Assembly (NCBI RefSeq): GCF_014698235.1
Contig: NZ_JACJSP010000008.1
Coordinates: 97,262-161,261, forward strand
From: Limnothrix sp. FACHB-406
GTDB taxonomy: Bacteria; Cyanobacteriota; Cyanobacteriia; CACIAM-69d
Direction: 5' to 3'
Length of the DNA stretch: 64,000 bases
Each line of letters begins with the position of its first letter. Within the stretch, counting starts at the first letter, position 1. The notes beneath the pieces were generated by a model, which worked only from the letters and a program-made list of their open reading frames with translations, did not search any database and was not told the DNA's origin. Made by a program: the position numbers and the translations under genes. Of this stretch, positions 8,487-15,890 are shown one piece after another.

Positions 8487-9205
8487 AGGCTATTCCACAG
8501 ACTCAAACCGCATCCCAGATGGGCCACCCCTCGTTTAACGCCCCCGTTAACCATTGACCAAGCCTTTGACCAAGCCTTGACCCGGCATTAACCAGGCGCT
8601 GAGTCAAAAATCTAGCCAGTCCATGGCGGTCGGCCACGGTATTTTGCGCTAGGGACAGAATTTCCCCCTCAATTTCCAAAATTTCTGCTACCTTGCGCTG
8701 TATCGTGCCAAGGCCGCAATCATCGCTCACCCCGCCCCCGGCTATTCCAAACCGCTGTTCAAAGCCGCTGTTCAAAGCCGTTGTTCAAAATCTCCATGAA
8801 CAATCCGGTTTTCAGCACCGAGCGATCGGGTTATGCAATCAAGGTGGCATAACCGGCGCGATCGGGTAAAACTGATGGGGAGTTTGCTGAAAGGCTAAGT
8901 AGCATTCCCATGCACCCTAAATATTTGTCTCTAAATAACCCATTCAAAATGCTTAGGAGTTGGCTAAATTTCTAATTTCGTCTGAATTTTGCTGTTCTTC
9001 ATGTCATTTTTCACGTCATTGCAGTTTCATTTTCAAAAGCTTTTCTTGAACTAAACGGAATTTCGTTCTATTCATCATCCAATTCTATGGATTTAGAACC
9101 CTTAATTTTTAGCAACTGATAACCACCGATACCTATTGCTCACGTCCCCTGACCGCATCAACCCTCAACTTGCCTCGTTCATCGTGAGTCTGTCGGTTAG
9201 TTCCG
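8487..9205. other. Long intergenic region with small repeats and a hairpin
   Basis: About 720 bases without a convincing gene. It holds a perfect 8-bp inverted repeat GGTTATGC/GCATAACC at 8829-8854 (no T-run, so not a clear terminator), a three-unit 13-bp tandem repeat at 8748-8786, and short GACCAAGCCTT repeats near 8557-8582. The stretch from 8880 is AT-rich and probably includes the promoter of the deacetylase gene. Confidence 0.5.
8748..8786. repeat. 13-bp tandem repeat, three units
   Basis: Units at 8748-8760, 8761-8773 and 8774-8786 share the consensus AAAGCCGCTGTTC with single-base differences. Confidence 0.85.
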
Positions 9206-9265
9206 TTGCTCCGCGATGTTTTCTCAACCGCTATTCCTACCCTTCCGGCTCTTCCTGTTGCCCCT

Positions 9266-10378
9266 ATGACTCGGCTGTTTTCTAAACGATCTGGCTCTTC
9301 GCGATCCCAAGCCGCCCGTGGCTATCGTTCCAGTAAGGTGGGGCAAAACTTCAATCAGCGATCGCGGTTTTCTTGGCGATGGTGGCTGTTGGCGTTGGTG
9401 ACCTGTGCGGCGGTGTTGGGAGGCAGCTATGCCTGGACGACCAACAATGCTTCGCTGAAAACCGCCTTGGACAATTCCGCCGTGGCCTCTCAGTCGGCTC
9501 CGCCCCTTTCCCTAGGTGAGGCACTCGATCGCAGCATTGGTAACTTTCGCCAGCAAGTGACCAGCCAAGAGCAGGAAATTTTGATGGCTTTGGGGAATTT
9601 GCCCCAAGCTTTTGTGGGCAAACTGGTGCGGGATCAACGCCTGGCCAGTGGTGAGAAGGTGGTGGCGTTGACCTTTGACGATGGGCCAGCCCCCCGTTAC
9701 ACCGATCAGGTGCTGGACATTTTGAAACAGGAAGACGTGAAGGCCACGTTCTTTGTGATTGGTCGCATGTTCCAGGCCTTCCCGACGATCGGGCAGCGCG
9801 TGGCCCGGGAAGGTCACGTGATTGCGAATCACACCTGGTCCCATGGTTACCATCGCCATGCTCCGGCGGCGGCGGCCCGTGAAATTGACCAAACCGCCGC
9901 CATCATCCAAGCCAAAACCGGCCAGGTGGCTCGCCTCTATCGGCCGCCGGGTGGCGTTTTGAACAATGGGATGGATACCTACGCCCAAGGTCATGGATAC
10001 GCCACGGTTCTGTGGGGCACGGATACGGGCGATTGGCGCAGACCTCCGGCGGCCACCATTGTCGATCGGGTGATGCGAACCATGCACCCGGGCGATATTG
10101 TGCTGATGCATGATGGCGGGGGCGATCGACACAACACGGTGGCAGCCTTGCCGATCATCATTCGGCAACTGAAAGCCCAGGGTTACCGCTTCGTCACCAT
10201 GCCGGAACTCTTGCAACTGCGGGCCCAAGCCAGCCGCTCCGCCAGCACCCGAGCCACGGCCAAGCCCCAACCAACAGCGACCGCAACGCAACCGGCTAAC
10301 CCTGGGCCCGGGGCGATCGACCCAACGGTCAATGCTCCCATGAGTGCCCCCAATTCCACCATGGATCTACCGCTGTAG
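9266..10378 (+). CDS. Polysaccharide deacetylase (NodB homology domain)
   Basis: A 370-residue membrane-anchored deacetylase of carbohydrate esterase family 4, which removes N-acetyl groups from peptidoglycan or extracellular polysaccharide. A positively charged N-terminus and one transmembrane helix (about 37-57) put the enzyme outside the plasma membrane. NodB motifs in order: TFDDGP (136-141), HTWSH (189-193), RPPGG (226-230), DTGDW and LMHDGG (about 280-285). The acidic base, zinc ligands and motif 5 His are all present, so it should be active. A low-complexity tail rich in Ala, Thr and Pro follows residue 320. I prefer the ATG at 9266 over a TTG 60 bases upstream. Confidence 0.9.
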   Translation: MTRLFSKRSGSSRSQAARGYRSSKVGQNFNQRSRFSWRWWLLALVTCAAVLGGSYAWTTNNASLKTALDNSAVASQSAPPLSLGEALDRSIGNFRQQVTSQEQEILMALGNLPQAFVGKLVRDQRLASGEKVVALTFDDGPAPRYTDQVLDILKQEDVKATFFVIGRMFQAFPTIGQRVAREGHVIANHTWSHGYHRHAPAAAAREIDQTAAIIQAKTGQVARLYRPPGGVLNNGMDTYAQGHGYATVLWGTDTGDWRRPPAATIVDRVMRTMHPGDIVLMHDGGGDRHNTVAALPIIIRQLKAQGYRFVTMPELLQLRAQASRSASTRATAKPQPTATATQPANPGPGAIDPTVNAPMSAPNSTMDLPL

Positions 10379-10407
10379 AAACCGCTGAGATCGTTGCTGC
10401 CGTGTTC

Positions 10408-10494
10408 CCCGAATCGGCTGATTTGCCTGGGCCAATTGCCAAATAGAGTCTAGGTTTCCCGAATTTGGTTATTTGCCTGGGCCAATTGCCAAAT
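10408..10494. repeat. Direct repeat with 50-bp period
   Basis: Two ~37-bp copies (10408-10444 and 10458-10494) share GCCTGGGCCAATTGCCAAAT plus the preceding CCCGAAT..G.T.ATTT context. Together they form a partial 50-bp tandem duplication upstream of the small CxxC gene. Confidence 0.8.
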
Positions 10495-10604
10495 TGAATT
10501 GGCGCGCTATGGTGTATGGAACTTGTGCCGATCCCCGACAATTGCCTTGGGGATCGGTTTACGAGTGCCGCCCTATGCCAGATTTTGGCGCGAGGAGATC
10601 CCCT

Positions 10605-10826
10605 ATGGCTAATGTGCAGACTTGCTCGACTTGCGGTGTGCGGATTGAAATGAATCCGCTGGGTGATCGAGTGCTGTTTTCCTATGGCAGCCCAGGCACG
10701 AGGGCGCGTCTCTGGAGCCGAGTTTGTAAATTTGTAGCCGATCGGGGAGGTTGCATTAACCAAGATCAAGGGGCGATCGGGGCCACTGAGCCAAGTGATG
10801 AATATAATCCGATGCCGGAAGGATAA
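10605..10826 (+). CDS. Small conserved-looking CxxC protein
   Basis: A 73-residue protein starting MANVQTCSTCGVRI. The ATG at 10605 has a strong ribosome-binding site (GAGGAG at about 10592-10597). A single CxxC near the N-terminus and two further cysteines (RVCKF and GGCIN) could bind a metal. The central stretch SPGTRARLWSRVCKF resembles short cyanobacterial hypothetical proteins I have seen, but I cannot name a family. It stands alone, between the deacetylase and the membrane glycosyltransferase gene. Function unknown. Confidence 0.6.
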   Translation: MANVQTCSTCGVRIEMNPLGDRVLFSYGSPGTRARLWSRVCKFVADRGGCINQDQGAIGATEPSDEYNPMPEG

Positions 10827-10987
10827 TCGAGCACGGATATAAAACTGAGAACGGAAGTGGCGGGTCAACCAACGACGATCGAACATGGGACAGAGAAAGT
10901 CCATCGGGTACTGCGTTGGGCCCGCCGATGGGGGCAGGGGATCGGCTGATCATCCCCTGCCTTTGGTTTTGGGAGAGCATTTTGAGC

Positions 10988-13687
10988 ATGGGTCAAGATT
11001 TGGGCGATCGCGCCGGCCAACTAGGCAGCGGGTTCAAGGTTCACGGGTTCAGAATTCACAGGTTTCACCACTGGCTCAATCCAGACCATTGGCAAAGCCG
11101 GTGGCAGGGTCGGTGGCAGACCGATTGGGCCAAGCTGCTGGGTCTGTGGCTGTTGGTGTTGCTGGTCGATCGGGCTTGGTTCGCGATCGACCAATCAGCC
11201 CCCGCCTGGGATCAAGCGGAATATCTGACGGCGGCCCTGACCTATGCCGATGCCCTGCGGGATCCCCAGTGGTTGTCTGGTTCCTGGTGGGTGGATTTTT
11301 GGCGACTCTCCCCCAAAGTGCCGCCCCTGGTGGCAATCATCACCGTGCCGTTTTTATGGCTGTTTGGCCCCACGGCCGATGCTGCGACGGCGTTAAATTC
11401 CGCCTGTTCGCTGCTTTTGCTGGGGTCGGTTTATGCGATCGGGCGGCGATTGTTCGATCGCACCACGGGCTGGTGGGCCGCCCTGCTGTGCAGTGTGATG
11501 CCCGGCCTGTGGCGCGTGCGGCTGGACTATCTCACCGAATTCCCCTTGGTGACCGTGGTAACGGCGGCCTTTGCGGCCCTGGTGTTTTGGGCAACGGGGG
11601 GCCGGTTTGGCCCCTGGCGCGGACGTTTGGCCCATTGGCTGTGGGCGATCGGGCTGGGGCTGTTGTTGGGAGCTGGGCTGCTGACCAAGCAACCGGTGGT
11701 TTTCTTCCTGGGGTTGCCCTGGGCGGGATTGCTGGCCGTTGCCCTCTGGCGATCGCGCTGGGAACGGGTCACCCAAGGCCTGTTGGCCCTGGGGATCGCC
11801 TGGATCGTAGCGGCTCCTTGGTATCAAGCGAATTGGCTCTTTGTGCTCAGTGGCGGCAAGCGGGCCACGGTGGATTCCGCGATCGTGGAGGGTGACCCGG
11901 CCCTCAACACCCTTGATGCTTGGATTTATTACCTGAAGCTTTTTCCGCAACATCTGTCTTGGCCCCTGCTGGGTCTGGCGATCTCGGGGGGCTGTTTGGC
12001 CTTTCTGAAATATCAACAACAACTGGCCTGGCCCGATCGGCCCTGGCCCAGTTCACCAGTCCCCAAGGACGATCGCCGGGGGTGGCTCTGGACGTTGGGC
12101 TTTTGGCTCGGAGCCTATCTGTTGTGTTCCTTGCTGGTGAACAAAGACTGGCGCTACGTTTTGCCCTATTGGCCCGTGGGGGCGATCGTCTTGGCCCGAG
12201 GCTGGCTGGTTTGGGGAGCGCGGGTGCGGTGGAGCCTGTTGGGGCTGACGGTGTTGCTGTCGGTGCTCAGTTGGTTGCCGCCCACGGCCGCCGGGGTGGC
12301 TCCCTTGGTTCCCGGGCCAATGCGGGTGGTGCAATGGGGGCCCGCCTTGCCCCATGCCCAAGTGGTGCAGGCTGTGATCGATCACGCACCCCATCTACAA
12401 TCCACTGTGGGCGTGTTGCCCTCCACCGCCGAACTAAATCAACACAACCTCAACTTCTTTGGAGCCGCCCGCAATTTTCAGGTTTATGGCCGGCAGGTGG
12501 GCACTGATCCGCAAGCCGTGGCCCAAGATGCCCGATCGCTCGATTGGTATTTGCTGAAAACCGGTGACCAGGGATCAATGCGCGGCCGACGACGACGAGA
12601 AGCCCAAGCGGCCACCAGCCAAACCCTGCGCCAAAGTTCCGAGTTGCAGTTGGTGGAACATTGGCCCGTGGCGGCGGATTCCGAATGGCAACTTTGGCAG
12701 CGGCGATCTCCATCGGTGACGGTCACCCCCTTGGCCAATCCGGCTCCCTTGAAGCTCATGGCCCAACTGCCGGAGCGGCTGCCCCCGGGCCAAGTTGCGC
12801 CGGTCACCTACCGTTGGCAGGGCCCGGCGGCCCAACTGCAAGGGGGCTTGGCCCTGTTGACCTGGCAGCGGGAACCCACGCCCGATCGCCCGGCGGGTCG
12901 CACCGGTTGGATTGACGATCGGGCCATTGGTCGCGGCCGGTTAATGACCCCTCTTCCCCCGTCTGCCGGCCAGGCCTGGGAGGTTTGGGATCGATCGGCC
13001 ATGGTCTTACCGCCGGACTTGGCCCCCGGTCGGTATCGTCTTTGGGCGAGTTTGTTGCCCAACGATCCCCAATTGGGCGATCGGGCCCAGCCGATCGCGA
13101 TTCCCACAGAAGCCACCGTGGTGATTGACCCGGCCGCCTCGGCCCAACCGGCTCCCGAACTGGACGGCGTGGCCCAACTGCGGCTGCTGGGATTGCAATT
13201 GCGATCGGGGCGATCGGGCTTGGAATCCGTGTTCAACACCATTGGCCGAATTAACCAATACAATCCCAATCAAACCTACGTGGCCCAAGCGGAACTGACC
13301 CTCCGTTATCGCCTCAGTCAACAGCCCGATCGACTCGGTTGGCGCTATGCCCTCGGCTTGGCCCAAGTGTTGGATCAAAACACCAGCGGCGCGATCGCCA
13401 CCTTCGAGCAAATCACCCAAGCGGAACCACGCAACCCTTGGGCCCAGGCCTACTTGGCCGTGGTGCGGCTTTATGAATTTCAAACCGATGCCGCCTGGCC
13501 CGCCATCCAACAAGCCTTAGCCTTGGCTCCCCGAGTGCCCGAATTCCACTACCTAAAAGCCGTGGCCCATGCCCAACGCTGGGAACTGGGCCGGGCGATC
13601 GCTGAGTTGCGAATCGGTCAGTCCCTGGAGCCGGCCGCCACCCAAAGCCACCACCCCCCGATCGGGTTAATCCCGCCCACCAGTTGA
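10988..13687 (+). CDS. Membrane glycosyltransferase (GT39/GT83-like) with TPR tail
   Basis: An ~899-residue protein. The first ~450 residues are a polytopic membrane domain of the ArnT/PMT type, which moves sugars from polyprenyl-phosphate donors onto lipids or proteins outside the membrane. An acidic motif (SAPAWDQAEYL) falls in the first external loop, as in this superfamily. Several long hydrophobic helices follow (for example WAIGLGLLLGAGLL). The middle ~250 residues look like an extracytoplasmic domain. The last ~130 residues resemble tetratricopeptide repeats (LGLAQVLDQNTSGAIATFEQ then YLAVVRLYEFQTDAAWPAI). I start at the ATG at 10988 with GGGAGAG upstream; the frame is open to 10916. 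A strong antisense-frame overlap is just GC bias. Confidence 0.75.
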   Translation: MGQDLGDRAGQLGSGFKVHGFRIHRFHHWLNPDHWQSRWQGRWQTDWAKLLGLWLLVLLVDRAWFAIDQSAPAWDQAEYLTAALTYADALRDPQWLSGSWWVDFWRLSPKVPPLVAIITVPFLWLFGPTADAATALNSACSLLLLGSVYAIGRRLFDRTTGWWAALLCSVMPGLWRVRLDYLTEFPLVTVVTAAFAALVFWATGGRFGPWRGRLAHWLWAIGLGLLLGAGLLTKQPVVFFLGLPWAGLLAVALWRSRWERVTQGLLALGIAWIVAAPWYQANWLFVLSGGKRATVDSAIVEGDPALNTLDAWIYYLKLFPQHLSWPLLGLAISGGCLAFLKYQQQLAWPDRPWPSSPVPKDDRRGWLWTLGFWLGAYLLCSLLVNKDWRYVLPYWPVGAIVLARGWLVWGARVRWSLLGLTVLLSVLSWLPPTAAGVAPLVPGPMRVVQWGPALPHAQVVQAVIDHAPHLQSTVGVLPSTAELNQHNLNFFGAARNFQVYGRQVGTDPQAVAQDARSLDWYLLKTGDQGSMRGRRRREAQAATSQTLRQSSELQLVEHWPVAADSEWQLWQRRSPSVTVTPLANPAPLKLMAQLPERLPPGQVAPVTYRWQGPAAQLQGGLALLTWQREPTPDRPAGRTGWIDDRAIGRGRLMTPLPPSAGQAWEVWDRSAMVLPPDLAPGRYRLWASLLPNDPQLGDRAQPIAIPTEATVVIDPAASAQPAPELDGVAQLRLLGLQLRSGRSGLESVFNTIGRINQYNPNQTYVAQAELTLRYRLSQQPDRLGWRYALGLAQVLDQNTSGAIATFEQITQAEPRNPWAQAYLAVVRLYEFQTDAAWPAIQQALALAPRVPEFHYLKAVAHAQRWELGRAIAELRIGQSLEPAATQSHHPPIGLIPPTS

Positions 13688-13877
13688 TTGCAACCTGTTG
13701 ATCATGACCCGTTGATCGCGATCGGTCGCCTTGCCGTACAATAGGATGCTTGCTTATACCCTTTTTTGCCGCCAAGACCCAGCATCTGTTTAGGGCTGTG
13801 CAGTCCAGCGGTCTCAAGCATTAGCCCCTGTCGAGTTTCGACAGTCCAACCCTTAGTCAACAAGCAGAAACACCGCA

Positions 13878-14180
13878 ATGGCTAAAAAGTCCATGGTCGA
13901 GCGCGAAAAGAAGCGCGATCGCCTGATTGCTAAATATGCCGCCAAGCGTGCCGATCTGAAGGCGCAGTTTGAATCCGCCCAGGATCCGATGGAAAAGCTG
14001 GCCCTGCATCGCCAAATTCAGCGCCTGCCCCGCAACAGCGCCCGGAACCGCCACCAAAACCGCTGCTGGTTAACTGGCCGTCCCCGTGGCTACTACCGCG
14101 ATTTTGGTCTGTGCCGGAATGCTCTGCGCGAAATGGCTCACCAAGGCTTGCTGCCCGGTGTGGTCAAGTCGAGCTGGTAA
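13878..14180 (+). CDS. rpsN: 30S ribosomal protein S14
   Basis: A 100-residue S14 of the long form without zinc-binding CxxC pairs, as in most cyanobacteria and plastids. The family hallmarks are the start [15 protein letters not shown] and the C-terminal core [22 protein letters not shown]. It binds the 3' major domain of 16S rRNA in the small-subunit head. It stands alone; a TACAAT that could be a -10 lies at 13736-13741, and a terminator hairpin follows at 14259. Confidence 0.97.
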   Translation: MAKKSMVEREKKRDRLIAKYAAKRADLKAQFESAQDPMEKLALHRQIQRLPRNSARNRHQNRCWLTGRPRGYYRDFGLCRNALREMAHQGLLPGVVKSSW

Positions 14181-14258
14181 GCCACGAACTGGCCAGCATC
14201 AGCAGTACCATTACCGCACCGTTTTGGGGCTTCTTGCCGAAGTCCATCCCGTTTTCAC

Positions 14259-14302
14259 CAAAGCACGCCGATCCACCCGATCGACGTGCTTTTGGTTTTT
14301 GA
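14259..14302 (+). terminator. Intrinsic terminator after rpsN
   Basis: CAAAGCACG (14259-14267) pairs with CGTGCTTTT (14284-14292). Inner GATC-containing arms can extend the stem, and TTGGTTTTT follows. Confidence 0.7.
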
Positions 14303-14464
14303 TCAGTCAGAATCAAAATAGCATCAGCCTCTAATTAAGATTGTGATCGCCAATTTCAAATATTTTTTCCTCGGTATAAATCCCCGATCGCCGCTGCCGG
14401 CCAAATACTTTCAAGCATCACCCGATCACCCAAGCCGAACACCACAACGACTCTACAGGCTGCC

Positions 14465-15016
14465 ATGATCGCCATTCCAAACCACATCGATCCTGACGAA
14501 TACCTACTGCTTGATCGCAATAGCAATACCCGCCATGAATACCGTCGCGGTCTTGTCTATGCCATGGCAGGCGGCAGCGACACTCACGCCCGAATTGCCA
14601 TTAATCTCCTCAGTTTGATTAACTTTCACCTTCGAGGCACAGCCTGCCGTCTCTACAACGGCGATGTCAAAGTCAACTATCGCGACGAATTCTACTACTA
14701 CCCAGATCTCTTCGTTACCTGTGACCCACGCGATCGCGAAAATCGCACCATCAAACGCTATCCCAAACTGATTGCTGAGGTTCTTTCAGACAGCACCAAA
14801 GACTTTGACCGTAACCTTAAATTTACCGACTACCAGCAGCTCGAAAGCCTCGAAGAATACGTCCTCATCTCCCAAGACACTCAGCAAGTGGAATGCCGCT
14901 GCCGCCAACCCGACAATACCTGGGCAACCACCGTCTACAAAAATGGCGATCGCGTCACCTTGAACAGCATTGGTCTTGAACTTGATGTGGCCGAACTCTA
15001 TCTTGATCTCGACTAA
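14465..15016 (+). CDS. Uma2 family protein (PD-(D/E)XK nuclease fold), copy A
   Basis: A 183-residue member of the Uma2 (DUF820) family, very common in cyanobacteria and predicted to have a restriction-endonuclease fold. Family features: HEYRRGLVYAMAGGSDTHA, the acidic YYYPDLFVTCD segment, and PKLIAEVLSDSTKDFDR followed by EEYVLISQD. D and E residues at the PD and AEVLS motifs would form the active site. Its biological role is not established. It is followed by a close tandem paralogue 115 bases downstream, and about 60 bases upstream of the two starts are also similar, so the duplicated unit included the leader. Confidence 0.85.
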   Translation: MIAIPNHIDPDEYLLLDRNSNTRHEYRRGLVYAMAGGSDTHARIAINLLSLINFHLRGTACRLYNGDVKVNYRDEFYYYPDLFVTCDPRDRENRTIKRYPKLIAEVLSDSTKDFDRNLKFTDYQQLESLEEYVLISQDTQQVECRCRQPDNTWATTVYKNGDRVTLNSIGLELDVAELYLDLD

Positions 15017-15131
15017 TCATCACAAGACACTCACACCCCCATACAAATCCCCGATCGCCACTTTCAACCCAATACTCCCAAACTCCACTCGATCGCCCAA
15101 GCCGAACACCACAACGACTTTATAGGCTGCC

Positions 15132-15680
15132 ATGATCGCCATTCCAAACTACATCAATCCTGATGAATACCTGATCATCGATCGCGATAGTTCCACCCGC
15201 CACGAATACCGTCGCGGCCTCGTCTACGCGATGGCAGGCGGCAGCGATGCCCACTCACAGATTGCAATCAAGCTACTGGGTCTGATTGACCGTCATCTAG
15301 AAAATACGCCGTGCCGTGTTTACAACGAGGTCAAGGTCAACTACAAAGATGAGTTTTACTATTACCCTGATGCCTTCGTGACCTGCGATCCCCGCGATCG
15401 CGCCGACCGCTACATCAAACGCCACCCAAAATTGATTGCCGAAGTCCTATCCCAAAGCACGCGAGCCTTTGATCTGGGTCAAAAGTTCGAGGATTATCGG
15501 CAAATCCCAGACCTAGAGGAATACGTTCTCATCGATCAGGATCAGCGCTGGGTGGAATGCCACCGCCGCCAACCGGACAATACTTGGACAACGGTGATCT
15601 ATGGAACAGGGGATCAGATTGCGCTTCAAAGTATTAATTTAACCTTCCCCCTTGAGCAACTCTATCGAGGCTTGGATTAG
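15132..15680 (+). CDS. Uma2 family protein (PD-(D/E)XK nuclease fold), copy B
   Basis: A 182-residue paralogue of the preceding gene, sharing the HEYRRGLVYAMAGGSD, YYYPDAFVTCDPRDR and PKLIAEVLSQST segments. Both genes begin with the same codons (MIAIPN) after an almost identical GAACACCACAACGACT leader. The gene is convergent with the Argonaute gene, 208 bases away, and the dispersed palindromic element lies between them. Nothing in the sequence shows a functional link to the Argonaute. Confidence 0.85.
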   Translation: MIAIPNYINPDEYLIIDRDSSTRHEYRRGLVYAMAGGSDAHSQIAIKLLGLIDRHLENTPCRVYNEVKVNYKDEFYYYPDAFVTCDPRDRADRYIKRHPKLIAEVLSQSTRAFDLGQKFEDYRQIPDLEEYVLIDQDQRWVECHRRQPDNTWTTVIYGTGDQIALQSINLTFPLEQLYRGLD

Positions 15681-15771
15681 TGTTAGTTTGGGTCAGGCCC
15701 CAATGACTTTGAATGGGTTGATATTCCCTAAATAAACCTAAACGAAAAAGAAACCTAAAGAGGATGCCTGA

Positions 15772-15890
15772 AAAGCCAAAATTGCTACTCTGTACGCCCC
15801 AGTGATCGACTTAAACAAGGGGCTTAAGCCCCTTGTCCCCCCGACTATTGGTGCTTGCCCGTGCCAAAGAATACTTGTTAAACATCCTCT
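15772..15890. repeat. Dispersed element with a perfect 22-bp palindrome
   Basis: The core 15815-15836 is a perfect palindrome centred on GGGGCTTAAGCCCC, followed by CCCCCCGACTATTGG. Related, more decayed copies lie at 5168-5275 and about 22005-22035. Placed between convergent genes, its RNA would fold into a hairpin that could end transcription. Confidence 0.6.

Noticed and set aside
8503..8775. 90-codon minus-strand frame after the cysteine desulfurase gene
   Set aside because: Its 5' end lies in the 13-bp repeat array, it has no ribosome-binding site and no recognisable domain.
10885..11895. 336-codon plus-strand frame overlapping the membrane glycosyltransferase
   Set aside because: Low-complexity Gly/Arg-rich translation in a shifted frame of a clear gene; a shadow caused by high GC.
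11393..12022. 209-codon antisense frame inside the glycosyltransferase
   Set aside because: Gln/Pro/Arg-rich shadow translation, no domain.
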